Below, in pieces: positions 19,028 to 29,277 of a stretch of DNA of 40,033 bases; position 1 is the stretch's first letter; every line of letters begins with the position of its first letter. This DNA is from Stutzerimonas stutzeri (GTDB lineage: Bacteria > Pseudomonadota > Gammaproteobacteria > Pseudomonadales > Pseudomonadaceae). Under the pieces are notes generated by a model. The model ran no database searches and was not told where the DNA came from. It saw only the letters and a program-made list of their open reading frames with translations. The position numbers and the translations under genes were made by a program. The DNA lies in contig NZ_JAMOIE010000043.1 in the NCBI RefSeq assembly GCF_024448935.1, positions 1 through 40,033 of the forward strand, written 5' to 3'.

Positions 19028-20901
19028 TCGAGGCGGCGCGCATCCAGCTGCTGAGTCCACGGCTGGCGAACCAGATTGCTGCGGGCGAAGTGGTCGAGCG
19101 GCCAGCTTCGGTGATCAAGGAGCTGCTGGAAAACAGCCTCGACTCCGGTGCCACCCGTATTGAAGTGGACGTTGAACAAGGCGGGATAAAGCTGCTGCGG
19201 GTGCGCGACGATGGTTGTGGTATTCCGGCCGATGACTTGCCGCTGGCCCTGGCTCGGCATGCGACCAGCAAGATCCGCGATCTGCAAGACCTTGAGCGTG
19301 TCATGAGCCTGGGTTTCCGGGGCGAGGCGCTGGCGTCGATCAGTTCGGTCTCCCGATTGACGCTGACCTCGCGTACGGCTGATGCTGCCGAGGCCTGGCA
19401 GGTCGAGACCGAAGGCCGGGACATGGAGGCGCGCGTGCAGCCGGCGGCGCATCCGGTCGGAACCTCGGTCGAGGTGCGCGACCTGTTCTTCAACACGCCT
19501 GCACGGCGCAAGTTCTTGCGCACCGAAAAGACCGAGTTCGACCACTTGCAGGAAGTGATCAAGCGGCTGGCGCTGGCGCGGTTCGATGTCGCCTTCCATC
19601 TTCGCCACAACGGCAAGGTGGTGCTTGCGCTGCATCCGGCCAGTGATCCTGCGTCTCGGGGGCGCCGCGTCGCGTCGGTGTGCGGCCCGGCCTTTCTGGA
19701 ACAGGCGTTGCCGGTCGAGATTGAGCGCGCCGGTCTGCATCTTTGGGGCTGGGTCGGTTTGCCGACGTTTTCCCGTAGCCAGGCGGATCTGCAATATTTC
19801 TATGTGAATGGACGCATGGTGCGCGACAAGCTGGTCGCCCATGCCGTGCGGCAGGCGTACCGCGACGTGTTGTTCAATGGTCGACATCCGACCTTCGTGT
19901 TGTTCCTCGATGTGGACCCGGCAGTGGTGGACGTCAATGTCCATCCGACCAAGCATGAGGTTCGCTTTCGCGACACTCGCATGGTGCATGATTTCCTCTA
20001 CGGCACCTTGCACCGCGCGCTCGGCGATGTCCGTCCCGAGGATCAGCTGGCCGCGCCAGCCAGCGTGGCGCCGGTAATCACGGTCTCTGGTCGCGATGCC
20101 GGAGAATTTGCCGGGCAGAACGAAATGAGCCTCGCTGCCAGTGCGCTGGGTCAACCGGCGGCAGCACAGCCTGCCTGGCGCGGTGCCGGCGCTGGCTATC
20201 AGGCGCCTCGGCCAATGCCGACTGGCAACGTTGCAGAAGCGCAGGGTGCCTACCGTGAGTTCTTCTCGCCATTGGCAGAAGTGACTGTTGCGGCCCTGCC
20301 GGAAAGCCAGGATGACGTGCCGCCGCTTGGCTACGCACTGGCTCAGCTCAAGGGTATCTACATTCTCGCCGAAAATGCTCAAGGTCTGGTTCTGGTGGAC
20401 ATGCACGCCGCCCACGAGCGGATCATGTACGAGCGGCTGAAAACGGCAATGGCCAGCGAAGGTCTGCGTGGTCAACCGTTACTGGTACCGGAATCGATCG
20501 CCGTCAGTCAGCGTGAAGCAGACTGTGCCGAAGAACATGTGCAGTGGTTCCAGCGGCTTGGTTTTGAGTTGCAGCGGCTGGGTCCCGAAAGTCTGGCGAT
20601 CCGCCAGATTCCCTCCCTGCTCAAGCAGGCCGAAGCGACCCGGTTGGTGCAGGACGTGCTGGCCGACCTGCTTGAATACGGCACCAGCGACCGTATCCAG
20701 GCGCACCTCAACGAGCTGCTTGGCACCATGGCATGCCACGGCGCGGTGCGTGCAAACCGTCGCCTTACCGTGCCGGAAATGAATGGCCTATTGCGCGACA
20801 TGGAGCAGACCGAGCGCAGTGGCCAGTGCAATCACGGTCGCCCGACCTGGACCCGGCTGGGCATGGCCGACCTGGATAAGCTCTTCCTCAGGGGGCGTTA
20901 G
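19024..20901 (+). CDS. mutL: DNA mismatch repair protein MutL (endonuclease type)
   Basis: This 625-residue protein links MutS mismatch recognition to strand removal. N-terminal GHKL ATPase motifs are [17 protein letters not shown] (about 35-51), DDGCGIP and [13 protein letters not shown]. The C-terminal part holds [12 protein letters not shown], matching the DxHA(X)2E(X)4E metal-binding endonuclease motif, plus [13 protein letters not shown] and QCNHGRPTW, the other endonuclease-type blocks. It is therefore predicted to nick DNA itself, unlike the E. coli protein that relies on MutH. No mutH is in the window. The start overlaps amiB by four bases (ATGA). Confidence 0.97.
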   Translation: MIEAARIQLLSPRLANQIAAGEVVERPASVIKELLENSLDSGATRIEVDVEQGGIKLLRVRDDGCGIPADDLPLALARHATSKIRDLQDLERVMSLGFRGEALASISSVSRLTLTSRTADAAEAWQVETEGRDMEARVQPAAHPVGTSVEVRDLFFNTPARRKFLRTEKTEFDHLQEVIKRLALARFDVAFHLRHNGKVVLALHPASDPASRGRRVASVCGPAFLEQALPVEIERAGLHLWGWVGLPTFSRSQADLQYFYVNGRMVRDKLVAHAVRQAYRDVLFNGRHPTFVLFLDVDPAVVDVNVHPTKHEVRFRDTRMVHDFLYGTLHRALGDVRPEDQLAAPASVAPVITVSGRDAGEFAGQNEMSLAASALGQPAAAQPAWRGAGAGYQAPRPMPTGNVAEAQGAYREFFSPLAEVTVAALPESQDDVPPLGYALAQLKGIYILAENAQGLVLVDMHAAHERIMYERLKTAMASEGLRGQPLLVPESIAVSQREADCAEEHVQWFQRLGFELQRLGPESLAIRQIPSLLKQAEATRLVQDVLADLLEYGTSDRIQAHLNELLGTMACHGAVRANRRLTVPEMNGLLRDMEQTERSGQCNHGRPTWTRLGMADLDKLFLRGR

Positions 20902-20907
20902 AGCAGC

Positions 20908-21015
20908 GGCAAGCGTCAAGCCACAAGCGGCAAGTAACAGCGGCATAGCCAGCTTGCGGTCCCGACCTCCGCGCTTCACCCTGATTACGCTTGCAGCTTG
21001 CAGCTTGCAGCTTTT
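20908..21015. repeat. Inverted heptad arrays between mutL and miaA
   Basis: The left arm (20908-20935) is four phased seven-base units: GGCAAGC, GTCAAGC, CACAAGC and GGCAAGT. The right arm (20989-21015) is GCTTGCA three times followed by GCTTTT, the same unit on the other strand (TGCAAGC). A 53-base segment without repeats lies between. The arms can pair into a long stem. The T-rich end at 21012-21015 makes a weak terminator conceivable, but it is only 12 bases before the miaA start. Confidence 0.75.
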
Positions 21016-21027
21016 AATGGATCCCGA

Positions 21028-21999
21028 ATGACCCCGTTCCCTCCCGCCATTTTCCTTATGGGCCCTACCGCAGCGGGCAAGACCGACCTGGCAATCGAGC
21101 TTGCTCGGACCTTGCCGTGTGATCTGATCAGTGTCGATTCCGCCTTGGTTTACCGTGGCATGGACATCGGCACTGCCAAGCCTTCCCCCGAACTGTTGGA
21201 TGCCTTTCCGCACCGGTTGATCGACATCAGAGACCCTGTGCAGAGCTACTCGGCTGCTGAGTTTGTGGCTGACGCCCTGGTGGCGATGGCGCAGAGCACC
21301 GAAGCAGGACGCATTCCGCTGCTCGTGGGCGGCACCATGTTGTACTTCAAGGCGTTGCTCGAAGGGCTTGCGGATATGCCGGCCGCTGATGCTGAGGTGC
21401 GTGCGGCGCTCGAAGCACAAGTGCAGGCGGAAGGCGCGGCGGCGCTGCATCACCAGCTCAGCGAAGTCGACCCGGTATCAGCCGCTCGGATCCATCCGAA
21501 CGATCCGCAGCGTCTGATCAGGGCGCTTGAGGTCTATCGGGTCAGTGGTATCAGCATGACCGAGCATCGCGCCCGGCAAACCGCGCAAAAAGCCGGAGCC
21601 GGCACGCCAGACGGCTGCGTCTTGCCTTATACTGTCGCGCAGTTGTCCATGGCGCCTGCGCGACGGCAGGTCTTGCACCAGCGTATCGAGCGGCGTTTCG
21701 TTCAGATGGTTGAACAGGGCTTTGTCGCAGAGGTCGAATCTCTCCGCAGGCGCCCAGATCTGCATGCCGAGCTGCCGTCCATGCGAGCGGTTGGCTATCG
21801 TCAGGTCTGGCATTATCTGGACGGTAAGTACACTGCGCAGGAAATGGCTGAGCGTGGTGTGATTGCTACCCGGCAACTGGCCAAGCGTCAGCTCACTTGG
21901 TTGAGGGGATGGGAGGGCGTTCACTGGCTGGAAAGTTCGGCCTGTGACAATCTGCCGCGAGCATTGAAATACTTGGATAGGCTCGCCATATTGAGCTGA
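21028..21999 (+). CDS. miaA: tRNA dimethylallyltransferase
   Basis: This 323-residue enzyme transfers dimethylallyl from DMAPP to A37 of tRNAs reading UNN codons. The P-loop GPTAAGKT is at 12-19, followed by the family motif [17 protein letters not shown], then [18 protein letters not shown] and [21 protein letters not shown]. The C-terminal part has [13 protein letters not shown] and [14 protein letters not shown], which contact the tRNA. The start at 21028 is chosen because homologues begin a few residues before [11 protein letters not shown]; the frame is open a little further upstream inside the heptad repeats. hfq follows after 85 bp. Confidence 0.96.
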   Translation: MTPFPPAIFLMGPTAAGKTDLAIELARTLPCDLISVDSALVYRGMDIGTAKPSPELLDAFPHRLIDIRDPVQSYSAAEFVADALVAMAQSTEAGRIPLLVGGTMLYFKALLEGLADMPAADAEVRAALEAQVQAEGAAALHHQLSEVDPVSAARIHPNDPQRLIRALEVYRVSGISMTEHRARQTAQKAGAGTPDGCVLPYTVAQLSMAPARRQVLHQRIERRFVQMVEQGFVAEVESLRRRPDLHAELPSMRAVGYRQVWHYLDGKYTAQEMAERGVIATRQLAKRQLTWLRGWEGVHWLESSACDNLPRALKYLDRLAILS

Positions 22000-22072
22000 C
22001 AGCGCTATTTGACCGGCTATTCTCATTGATCGGCCGGGTTCGATTTCGAATATTAATGAAAAGACCCTCTAA

Positions 22073-22339
<267 letters not shown>

Positions 22340-22351
22340 AGGGAGCTTTCA

Positions 22352-23671
22352 TTGTTCTTCGAACGTCCCGGTGGTGGTGAGCGGGCTATCCTGGTTCATC
22401 TGGATGCTCAGGATCCAGCGGCGCGTGAAGACCCCCAAGAGTTTCGTGAGCTGGCGCGGTCAGCTGGCGCCGAAACAGTTGGCTTCGTCAATGTTGCCAG
22501 GCATCAACCTTCCGCCAAGTTTCTGATCGGCAGCGGCAAAGTCGAAGAGCTGCATGACCTTGTCAGGGACGGCGAGGTCGAGCTGGTCATTTTCAATCAC
22601 ACCCTGACGCCCAGCCAGGAGCGCAACCTCGAGCGAGCGCTCGAATGTCGTGTGCTTGATCGGACCGGACTGATTCTGGATATCTTTGCTCAGCGCGCGC
22701 GTACGCACGAAGGCAAGTTGCAGGTTGAGCTGGCTCAGCTGGGTCACATGAGCACGCGGCTGGTGCGGGGCTGGACTCACCTTGAGCGGCAGAAGGGTGG
22801 TATAGGCTTGCGCGGTCCGGGCGAGACACAGCTTGAAACTGACAGGCGCTTGCTGCGTGTGCGTATTCGCCAGATCAAGCAGCGGCTGGAAAAGGTTCGT
22901 AGTCAGCGTGAGCAGGCTCGCCGGGGCCGCCGACGCGCTGATATTCCGCTTGTATCCCTGGTGGGCTATACCAACGCGGGCAAGTCCACCCTCTTCAATG
23001 CCTTGACCGAATCCGAGGTTTACGCGGCTAACCAGCTTTTCGCTACGCTGGATCCAACCCTGCGTCGTCTGGATCTGGATGACCTTGGGCCAGTGGTGAT
23101 TGCTGATACGGTGGGCTTCATCCGTCATTTGCCGCACAAGCTGGTCGAATCGTTCCGGGCCACACTCGAAGAGTCGAGCAATGCTGATCTGCTGCTGCAT
23201 GTCATCGATGCTCACGAGCCTGAGCGCGATCAGCAGATCGAACAGGTACTGGCGGTGTTGACCGAGATCGGCGCGCATGAGCTGCCGATATTGGAGGTTT
23301 ACAACAAGGTGGATCTGCTTGAAGGCATCGAGCCGCAGATCCAGCGCAATGCTGATGGCGTACCGCAGCGGGTCTGGGTCTCGGCACAGATGGGGCTGGG
23401 CTTGGATCTGTTGAAGCAGGCCATTGCCGAACTGCTCGGTAACGATCTCTTCGTCGGGACGCTTCGGTTGCCGCAGCAACTTGGGCGCCTGCGTGCGCAG
23501 TTGTTCGACCTCGGGGCGGTGCAGTCCGAGGTCCATGATGACGACGGTGTCAGTCTGCTTGATGTGCGCCTGCAGCGTGTCGAACTGCATCGTCTCATCA
23601 GTCGCGCGGGCCTTGAGGCGGAGCAGTTTTTCGAGCAACACACTTTGCAATACAGCTCGGGAGGCTTTTAA
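22352..23671 (+). CDS. hflX: Ribosome-associated GTPase HflX
   Basis: This 439-residue GTPase splits stalled or heat-damaged 70S ribosomes. It starts at TTG (22352) behind GGGAG; homologues begin (M)FFERxGGGERA, which fixes this start. The N-terminal HflX domain contains GSGKVEEL and the glycine-rich GGIGLRGPGETQLETDRR. The G domain shows G1 GYTNAGKST, G3 DTVGF and G4 NKVD. The TTG start probably keeps its level below that of hfq. A terminator-like hairpin follows it before hflK. Confidence 0.96.
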   Translation: MFFERPGGGERAILVHLDAQDPAAREDPQEFRELARSAGAETVGFVNVARHQPSAKFLIGSGKVEELHDLVRDGEVELVIFNHTLTPSQERNLERALECRVLDRTGLILDIFAQRARTHEGKLQVELAQLGHMSTRLVRGWTHLERQKGGIGLRGPGETQLETDRRLLRVRIRQIKQRLEKVRSQREQARRGRRRADIPLVSLVGYTNAGKSTLFNALTESEVYAANQLFATLDPTLRRLDLDDLGPVVIADTVGFIRHLPHKLVESFRATLEESSNADLLLHVIDAHEPERDQQIEQVLAVLTEIGAHELPILEVYNKVDLLEGIEPQIQRNADGVPQRVWVSAQMGLGLDLLKQAIAELLGNDLFVGTLRLPQQLGRLRAQLFDLGAVQSEVHDDDGVSLLDVRLQRVELHRLISRAGLEAEQFFEQHTLQYSSGGF

Positions 23672-23704
23672 GCCGTTCGCTCCGGGCTTTCGGTAGCATT
23701 GGTG

Positions 23705-23731
23705 GACGCGCCGCTGGCGCGTCTTTAGCTT
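23705..23731 (+). terminator. Hairpin between hflX and hflK (attenuating terminator?)
   Basis: GACGCGCC, loop GCT and GGCGCGTC make a perfect eight-base stem followed by TTTAGCTTTATTT. The T tract is broken by AGC, so termination would be partial. It could set hflKC expression relative to hfq-hflX. Confidence 0.45.
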
Positions 23732-23750
23732 TATTTGAATGGAGAGCGCT

Positions 23751-24926
23751 ATGGCTTGGAATGAGCCGGGTGGCAACTCGAACAACCAGGATCCCTGGGG
23801 CAGTGGTGGCGGTGGTCGTCGCGGCGGTGGCGGTCAGAAAGGTCCACCTGACCTCGATGAGGCTTTCCGCAAACTACAGGACAGCCTCAACGGCATGTTC
23901 GGCGGCAAGAAGCGCAGTGGCGGATCGTCGGGTGGCGGCCGTCGTGGCGGTTTTGGGCTGGTCTGGATTGGTCTGGTGGTATTGCTGGCCGTCTGGCTGT
24001 TCAATGCGATCTATATCGTCGACGAGCAAGAGCAGGCCGTGGTTTTGCGCTTCGGCAAATACCACGAGACCGTGGGGCCGGGTCTGAACATCTATTTCCC
24101 GCCATTCGATCGCAAGTTCCAGGCGAACGTTACCCGCGAGCGCTCCTATAGCAAACAGGGGCAGATGCTTACCGAAGACGAAAACATCATCGAAGTGCCT
24201 CTGACCGTGCAATACAAGATCAGCGATCTGCAGGCGTTCGTGCTTAACGTTGAAGAACCTGAGGCTTCACTGCAGCATGCGACTGACAGTGCGGTTCGTC
24301 ATGTGGTGGGTTCGACGGCGATGGACCAGGTCCTGACCGAAGGGCGCGAGGCGATGGCGGCTGAGGTCAAGGAGCGCCTGCAGCGGTTTCTTGACAACTA
24401 CGGTACGGGCATCATCGTGACGCAGGTCAACCTGCAAAGCGCAGCAGCGCCGAGGGAGGTGCAGGAAGCGTTTGATGATGTCATCCGGGCGCGGGAAGAC
24501 GAGCAGCGCGAGAAGAATCAGGCCGAATCCTATGCCAATGGCGTGATCCCCGAGGCCCGTGGTCAGGCCCAGCGTATGCTGGAAGAGGCCAGTGGTTATC
24601 GCGATGCGGTGATTTCGCGTGCCACAGGTGAGGCGGACCGCTTCAGCAAGCTGGTGGCCGAGTACCGCAAGGCGCCGGAGGTGACGCGTGAGCGCCTGTA
24701 TCTGGAAAGCATGCAAGAGCTCATGAGCAATACCAGCAAGGTGCTCGTGACCGGCGAGAAGGGTCAGAACAACCTGCTCTATCTGCCGCTGGACAAGATG
24801 ATCAATGGTCGCGGCGCTGCTTCTGCGCAGTCCCCTGCGGCGTCTGCGTCAGGCGCTTCGACGCAGACTACGAGGCTGCCTCCGGAGCTGGATCCGCGTG
24901 AAGTGCGCACACGGGAGGTCCGCTAA
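23751..24926 (+). CDS. hflK: Modulator of FtsH protease, HflK
   Basis: This 391-residue inner-membrane SPFH/prohibitin-family protein forms with HflC a large periplasmic cage around FtsH and limits its access to substrates. A Gly/Arg/Asn-rich cytoplasmic N-terminus (1-67) is followed by one membrane segment at about 68-90. Then come the SPFH domain beginning DEQEQAVVLRFGKYHETVGPG, a long coiled-coil region (about 240-310) and a Ser/Ala-rich C-terminus. The start at 23751 is chosen for GGAGAG before it and the conserved MAWNEPGG; an ATG four codons upstream lacks a ribosome site. The stop overlaps hflC by one base. Confidence 0.96.
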   Translation: MAWNEPGGNSNNQDPWGSGGGGRRGGGGQKGPPDLDEAFRKLQDSLNGMFGGKKRSGGSSGGGRRGGFGLVWIGLVVLLAVWLFNAIYIVDEQEQAVVLRFGKYHETVGPGLNIYFPPFDRKFQANVTRERSYSKQGQMLTEDENIIEVPLTVQYKISDLQAFVLNVEEPEASLQHATDSAVRHVVGSTAMDQVLTEGREAMAAEVKERLQRFLDNYGTGIIVTQVNLQSAAAPREVQEAFDDVIRAREDEQREKNQAESYANGVIPEARGQAQRMLEEASGYRDAVISRATGEADRFSKLVAEYRKAPEVTRERLYLESMQELMSNTSKVLVTGEKGQNNLLYLPLDKMINGRGAASAQSPAASASGASTQTTRLPPELDPREVRTREVR

Positions 24927-25798
24927 TGAACAATAAATCCCTGACCGCACTCATTGTGGGTGTGGTGCTGGCGATCGTGGCGTGGAACAGCTTCTATATC
25001 GTGTCCCAGACAGAGCGAGCGGTATTGCTGCGCTTCGGTCGTATCGTTGAGCCCGACGTGAAACCGGGCATGCACCTGAAAATCCCTTATGTCAACAGCG
25101 TGCGCAAGTTCGATGCACGCCTGATGACGCTCGATACCACGACGGCGCGATTTCTGACGCTGGAAAAGAAAGCGCTGATGGTTGACTCCTACGCCAAATG
25201 GCGTGTGGACGATGCCGAGCGTTTTTATACGGCGACTTCAGGCATGAAGCAGATTGCAGATGAGCGACTCGCGCGCCGTCTCGAAGCTGCGCTGCGGGAT
25301 CAGTTCGGTAAGCGGACCTTGCACGAGTCTGTATCCGGCCAGCGCGACGAGCTGATGAGTCTGGTGACCAACAGTCTGAATCGTGCTGCGCAGCAGGAGC
25401 TCGGGATTGAGGTGGTGGATGTCCGAGTCAAGGGCATTGACCTCCCGCGCGAAGTGAACCGCAGCGTGTTCGAGCGGATGAGCTCCGAGCGTGAGCGTGA
25501 AGCGCGTGAGCATCGGGCGAAAGGCAAGGAGCTGGCTGAAGGCATTCGTGCCGATGCTGACCGGCAGCGGCGCGTGCTCCTGGCTGAGGCATTCCGTGAG
25601 GCCGAAGAGCTGCGCGGTGACGGCGATGCGCAGGCGGCAGCCATCTATGCTGCGGCGTACGGGCAGGATCGGGAATTCTATTCCTTCCATCGCAGCCTCC
25701 AAGCCTACCGTGAGAGCTTCGCCAACAAGGAAGATGTGCTGGTGCTGGATCCCAATAGCGATTTCTTCCGTTATCTGGAATCCGCCACAGCGCAGTGA
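24926..25798 (+). CDS. hflC: Modulator of FtsH protease, HflC
   Basis: This 290-residue partner of HflK has an N-terminal membrane segment at about 6-28 (LTALIVGVVLAIVAWNSFYIV). The SPFH domain starts VSQTERAVLLRFGRIVEPDVKPG, and coiled-coil helices rich in Glu/Arg/Ala follow (about 180-240). The C-terminal block EFYSFHRSLQAYRESF is diagnostic of the family. It is translationally coupled to hflK (TAATG). It ends a four-gene hfq-hflX-hflK-hflC unit closed by the terminator at 25873. An FtsH paralogue is encoded elsewhere in the window. Confidence 0.96.
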   Translation: MNNKSLTALIVGVVLAIVAWNSFYIVSQTERAVLLRFGRIVEPDVKPGMHLKIPYVNSVRKFDARLMTLDTTTARFLTLEKKALMVDSYAKWRVDDAERFYTATSGMKQIADERLARRLEAALRDQFGKRTLHESVSGQRDELMSLVTNSLNRAAQQELGIEVVDVRVKGIDLPREVNRSVFERMSSEREREAREHRAKGKELAEGIRADADRQRRVLLAEAFREAEELRGDGDAQAAAIYAAAYGQDREFYSFHRSLQAYRESFANKEDVLVLDPNSDFFRYLESATAQ

Positions 25799-26081
25799 CT
25801 GCGCAGGGGTGTCCGGCAGGCTGAGTGCAGTCCGCCGGGTGACCTGTTGGCGAAACATTGTTATGCTCTGCGAGCCGGGAAAAGCCCGGCTTTTTTGCGT
25901 CTGTGCCCCCGGCGGTAGCAGGCTGGTCCGGGCATGGCCAGCCACGCTGATCCCCTTGGTGGGGCGTGGCGCTGTCGCCATGGTTCGAACACAATCGCAC
26001 GCGACCGATGGGCGGCTCAGGCTGTTGCCCCGGCGTTCGTCTGCTTGACTAGGCTTGCCGTATCGAGAGGTGATTGGCGAA
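25799..26081 (+). other. hflC-hisZ intergenic region without the usual small gene
   Basis: This 283-bp gap holds the terminator at 25873-25896 and the leader of hisZ. In P. aeruginosa, from memory, a roughly 60-residue DUF2065 membrane protein lies here. I find no matching hydrophobic frame, so it seems absent in this genome. Confidence 0.5.
25873..25896 (+). terminator. Intrinsic terminator of hfq-hflXKC
   Basis: AGCCGGG, loop AAAAG, CCCGGCT and five more T: a strong Rho-independent terminator about 75 bases after hflC. Confidence 0.9.
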
Positions 26082-27269
26082 ATGGCAACGATAGACCGCT
26101 GGCTTCTGCCAGATGGCATTGAAGAGGTGCTGCCGCCCGAAGCGGCGCGTATCGAAACTGCACGGCGTCGTGTGCTGGATCTTTTCCAGTGCTGGGGCTA
26201 CGAGTTGGTTATTACCCCTCATGTGGAGTTTCTCGAATCGCTCTTGATTGGCGCAGGGCAGGACCTTGATCTCAGGACCTTTAAGGTCGTCGATCCGTTG
26301 TCAGGGCGGCAGATGGGCTTGCGAGCGGACATCACGCCGCAAGTGGCGCGGGTGGATGCCCATACGTTGCGCCGCGAAGGGCCCAGCCGCCTGTGCTATG
26401 CCGGCAGCGTCCTGCATGCCAAGCCGCAGGCCCTCGCCACGTCGCGGAGCCCGATTCAGCTGGGTGCCGAACTCTATGGAGACAGCAGCACGTCCGGCGA
26501 CCTTGAAGTGATCAGCTTGATGCTGGAAACCCTTCTGCTCGCCGATGTGCCGGACCTGCACATGGACCTCGGCCATGTGGGTATCTATCGTGGGTTGGCG
26601 CGCGCCGCCGGTCTCTCCGGGGATGCCGAGCAGCGCCTCTTCGATGCCCTGCAGCGTAAGGCGATGGACGAGATCGCAGCGCTGACCGCTGGTGTCGAGC
26701 CTGCGTTGGCGGGCATGTTGCGCGCACTGGCACGGCTCTGCGGTGGGCGTGAGACGCTTGACGCTGCGCGCGAGGGGCTTGCCGGTGCGCCTGCTCCGGT
26801 TCTTGAGTCGCTGGAAGACCTGGCGCATATCGCCGACCAGGTGGCGATGCGGTATCCCGAGCTGCCGTTGTATTTCGATCTTGGCGAGCTGCGCGGCTAT
26901 CACTACCACACTGGTATCGTTTTCGCGGTGTTCGTTCCGGGCGTCGGCCAGTCGATCGCTCAGGGTGGGCGTTATGACGACATTGGGGCTGATTTTGGCC
27001 GGGCGCGTCCGGCGACCGGCTTTTCGACGGACCTGAAGACGCTGGTCAGGCTGGGCAATGCCGAGCTCGTCGGCCCATTGGCCGGTGTCTGGGCGCCGTA
27101 CAGCACCGATCCGGCTTTGTGGCAGGCAATCCGTCGGCTGCGTGAGCAGGGTGAGCGGGTAGTGCAGGCCTTGGACGGGCAGCAGGGTGATGCCGCGCCA
27201 GGTGTTGGCTGTGACCGGCAGCTACTGTTGCAAGAGGGTTCCTGGGTTGTAACGCCGCTGGCCCGCTGA
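26082..27269 (+). CDS. hisZ: ATP phosphoribosyltransferase regulatory subunit
   Basis: This 395-residue HisRS-like protein lacks aminoacylation function and joins short-form HisG to make the histidine-inhibited first enzyme of histidine synthesis. It starts [18 protein letters not shown] behind GAGAGGTG. The class II synthetase-like core shows [32 protein letters not shown] and the degenerate histidine site YYHTGIVF-like segment ([13 protein letters not shown]), with [20 protein letters not shown] near residue 310. No anticodon-binding domain is present. purA follows after 75 bp and may be co-transcribed, as in other pseudomonads. Confidence 0.95.
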   Translation: MATIDRWLLPDGIEEVLPPEAARIETARRRVLDLFQCWGYELVITPHVEFLESLLIGAGQDLDLRTFKVVDPLSGRQMGLRADITPQVARVDAHTLRREGPSRLCYAGSVLHAKPQALATSRSPIQLGAELYGDSSTSGDLEVISLMLETLLLADVPDLHMDLGHVGIYRGLARAAGLSGDAEQRLFDALQRKAMDEIAALTAGVEPALAGMLRALARLCGGRETLDAAREGLAGAPAPVLESLEDLAHIADQVAMRYPELPLYFDLGELRGYHYHTGIVFAVFVPGVGQSIAQGGRYDDIGADFGRARPATGFSTDLKTLVRLGNAELVGPLAGVWAPYSTDPALWQAIRRLREQGERVVQALDGQQGDAAPGVGCDRQLLLQEGSWVVTPLAR

Positions 27270-27303
27270 TGCGGCTGTGCCAGACAGGTTTTTCAGGTTT
27301 TCG

Positions 27304-27317
27304 CCGGTCATGACCGG
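27304..27317. repeat. Perfect 14-bp palindrome before purA
   Basis: CCGGTCATGACCGG is fully self-complementary and lies 28 bases before the purA start, just ahead of its ribosome site. It has no loop, so it looks more like a protein-binding site than an RNA hairpin. No regulator is known to me. Confidence 0.4.
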
Positions 27318-27320
27318 TAA

Positions 27321-28640
<1,320 letters not shown>

Positions 28641-28654
28641 TCACTGCTTGAAAC

Positions 28655-28682
28655 AAAAGACCGCCCTCGGGCGGTCTTTTTT
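28655..28682 (+). terminator. Intrinsic terminator of purA
   Basis: AAAAGACCGCCC, loop TC and GGGCGGTCTTTT form a perfect twelve-base stem with a T tail. The A and T flanks make it potentially bidirectional. Confidence 0.92.
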
Positions 28683-28760
28683 GCCACGCGGCGGTCTAAA
28701 TGGCGGCCAAGTGATCAGGGTTAGCGGGCTGTTGCGTGTATTTGAGCGTAGGCAGAAACA

Positions 28761-28789
28761 AAAAAACCGAGCCAGTGGCTCGGTTTTTT
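28761..28789 (-). terminator. Terminator of the tRNA-Leu pair
   Basis: AAAAAACCGAGCC, loop AGT and GGCTCGGTTTTTT form a symmetrical stem nine bases past the 3' end of the first-listed tRNA-Leu. On the minus strand it ends tRNA transcription. Confidence 0.85.
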
Positions 28790-28797
28790 CTGAAGAG

Positions 28798-28884
28798 TGG
28801 TGCCCAGGAGAAGACTCGAACTTCCACGATGTTGCCATCGCTAGGACCTGAACCTAGTGCGTCTACCAATTCCGCCACCTGGGC
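28798..28884 (-). tRNA. tRNA-Leu (anticodon CAG), copy 1
   Basis: This 87-base gene on the minus strand has acceptor GCCCAGG...CCTGGGC, discriminator A and an encoded CCA. Other parts are the D-arm GGCGGAATTGGTAGACGC, anticodon arm CTAGGTTCAGGTCCTAG with anticodon CAG (reads CUG, the main Leu codon of GC-rich pseudomonads), a long class II variable arm (CGATGGCAACATCG) and T-arm GAAGTTCGAGTCTTC. It lies downstream of copy 2 in the transcript. Confidence 0.97.
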
Positions 28885-28986
28885 ACATTGCGATGATTGC
28901 TCACCGACTTATGTCGATTGTTGGTCAAGGCCGACAAACCTTGTGTCAGTGAAACGCTCGCTATCGCCAGTGTCTCATCGGATAAA

Positions 28987-29073
28987 TGGTGCCCAGGAGA
29001 AGACTCGAACTTCCACGGTGTTGCCACCGCTAGGACCTGAACCTAGTGCGTCTACCAATTCCGCCACCTGGGC
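28987..29073 (-). tRNA. tRNA-Leu (anticodon CAG), copy 2
   Basis: This 87-base gene with encoded CCA is identical to copy 1 except in the variable arm, CGGTGGCAACACCG instead of CGATGGCAACATCG. The two changes lie opposite each other and keep the pair (A-T to G-C). It is the promoter-proximal gene of the tandem, with 102 bases between the copies. Confidence 0.97.
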
Positions 29074-29083
29074 ACTGCAAACG

Positions 29084-29111
29084 ATGATACTTCGTCGTTT
29101 CCGTGATACAA
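29084..29111 (-). promoter_or_regulatory. Promoter of the tRNA-Leu operon
   Basis: On the minus strand the -35 is TTGTAT (29106-29111), the spacer is 16 bases and the -10 is TATCAT (29084-29089). The -10 ends 10 bases before the mature 5' end of tRNA copy 2. Confidence 0.55.
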
Positions 29112-29192
29112 CGTCTACCAGACATTGTGGGCGCGAACTATACGGGTGAGGTTATGCCTTGTAAAGCCCAGCAAAGGAAAAATAATTCGCGT

Positions 29193-29217
29193 GAAAGCTG
29201 CCGTCGGACGGCGTTTC
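29193..29217. repeat. Hairpin upstream of rnr
   Basis: GAAA, GCT, GCCGTC, a single G, GACGGC, G and TTTC pair as an interrupted stem. It lies in the 204-base gap between the tRNA promoter and rnr. It has no T tail in either direction, so a terminator is unlikely. Confidence 0.4.
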
Positions 29218-29226
29218 GCGCTTCAA

Positions 29227-29254
29227 TAGACATAGGGCGTTCTGCCTTTATAAA
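29227..29254 (+). promoter_or_regulatory. Candidate promoter of rnr
   Basis: The -35 is TAGACA (29227-29232), the spacer is 16 bases and the -10 is TATAAA (29249-29254). The start of RNA would fall near 29261, leaving a very short leader that begins at the AAAGGTGA ribosome site. Confidence 0.4.
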
Positions 29255-29277
29255 TGAATGAAAGGTGACATCTCTTA

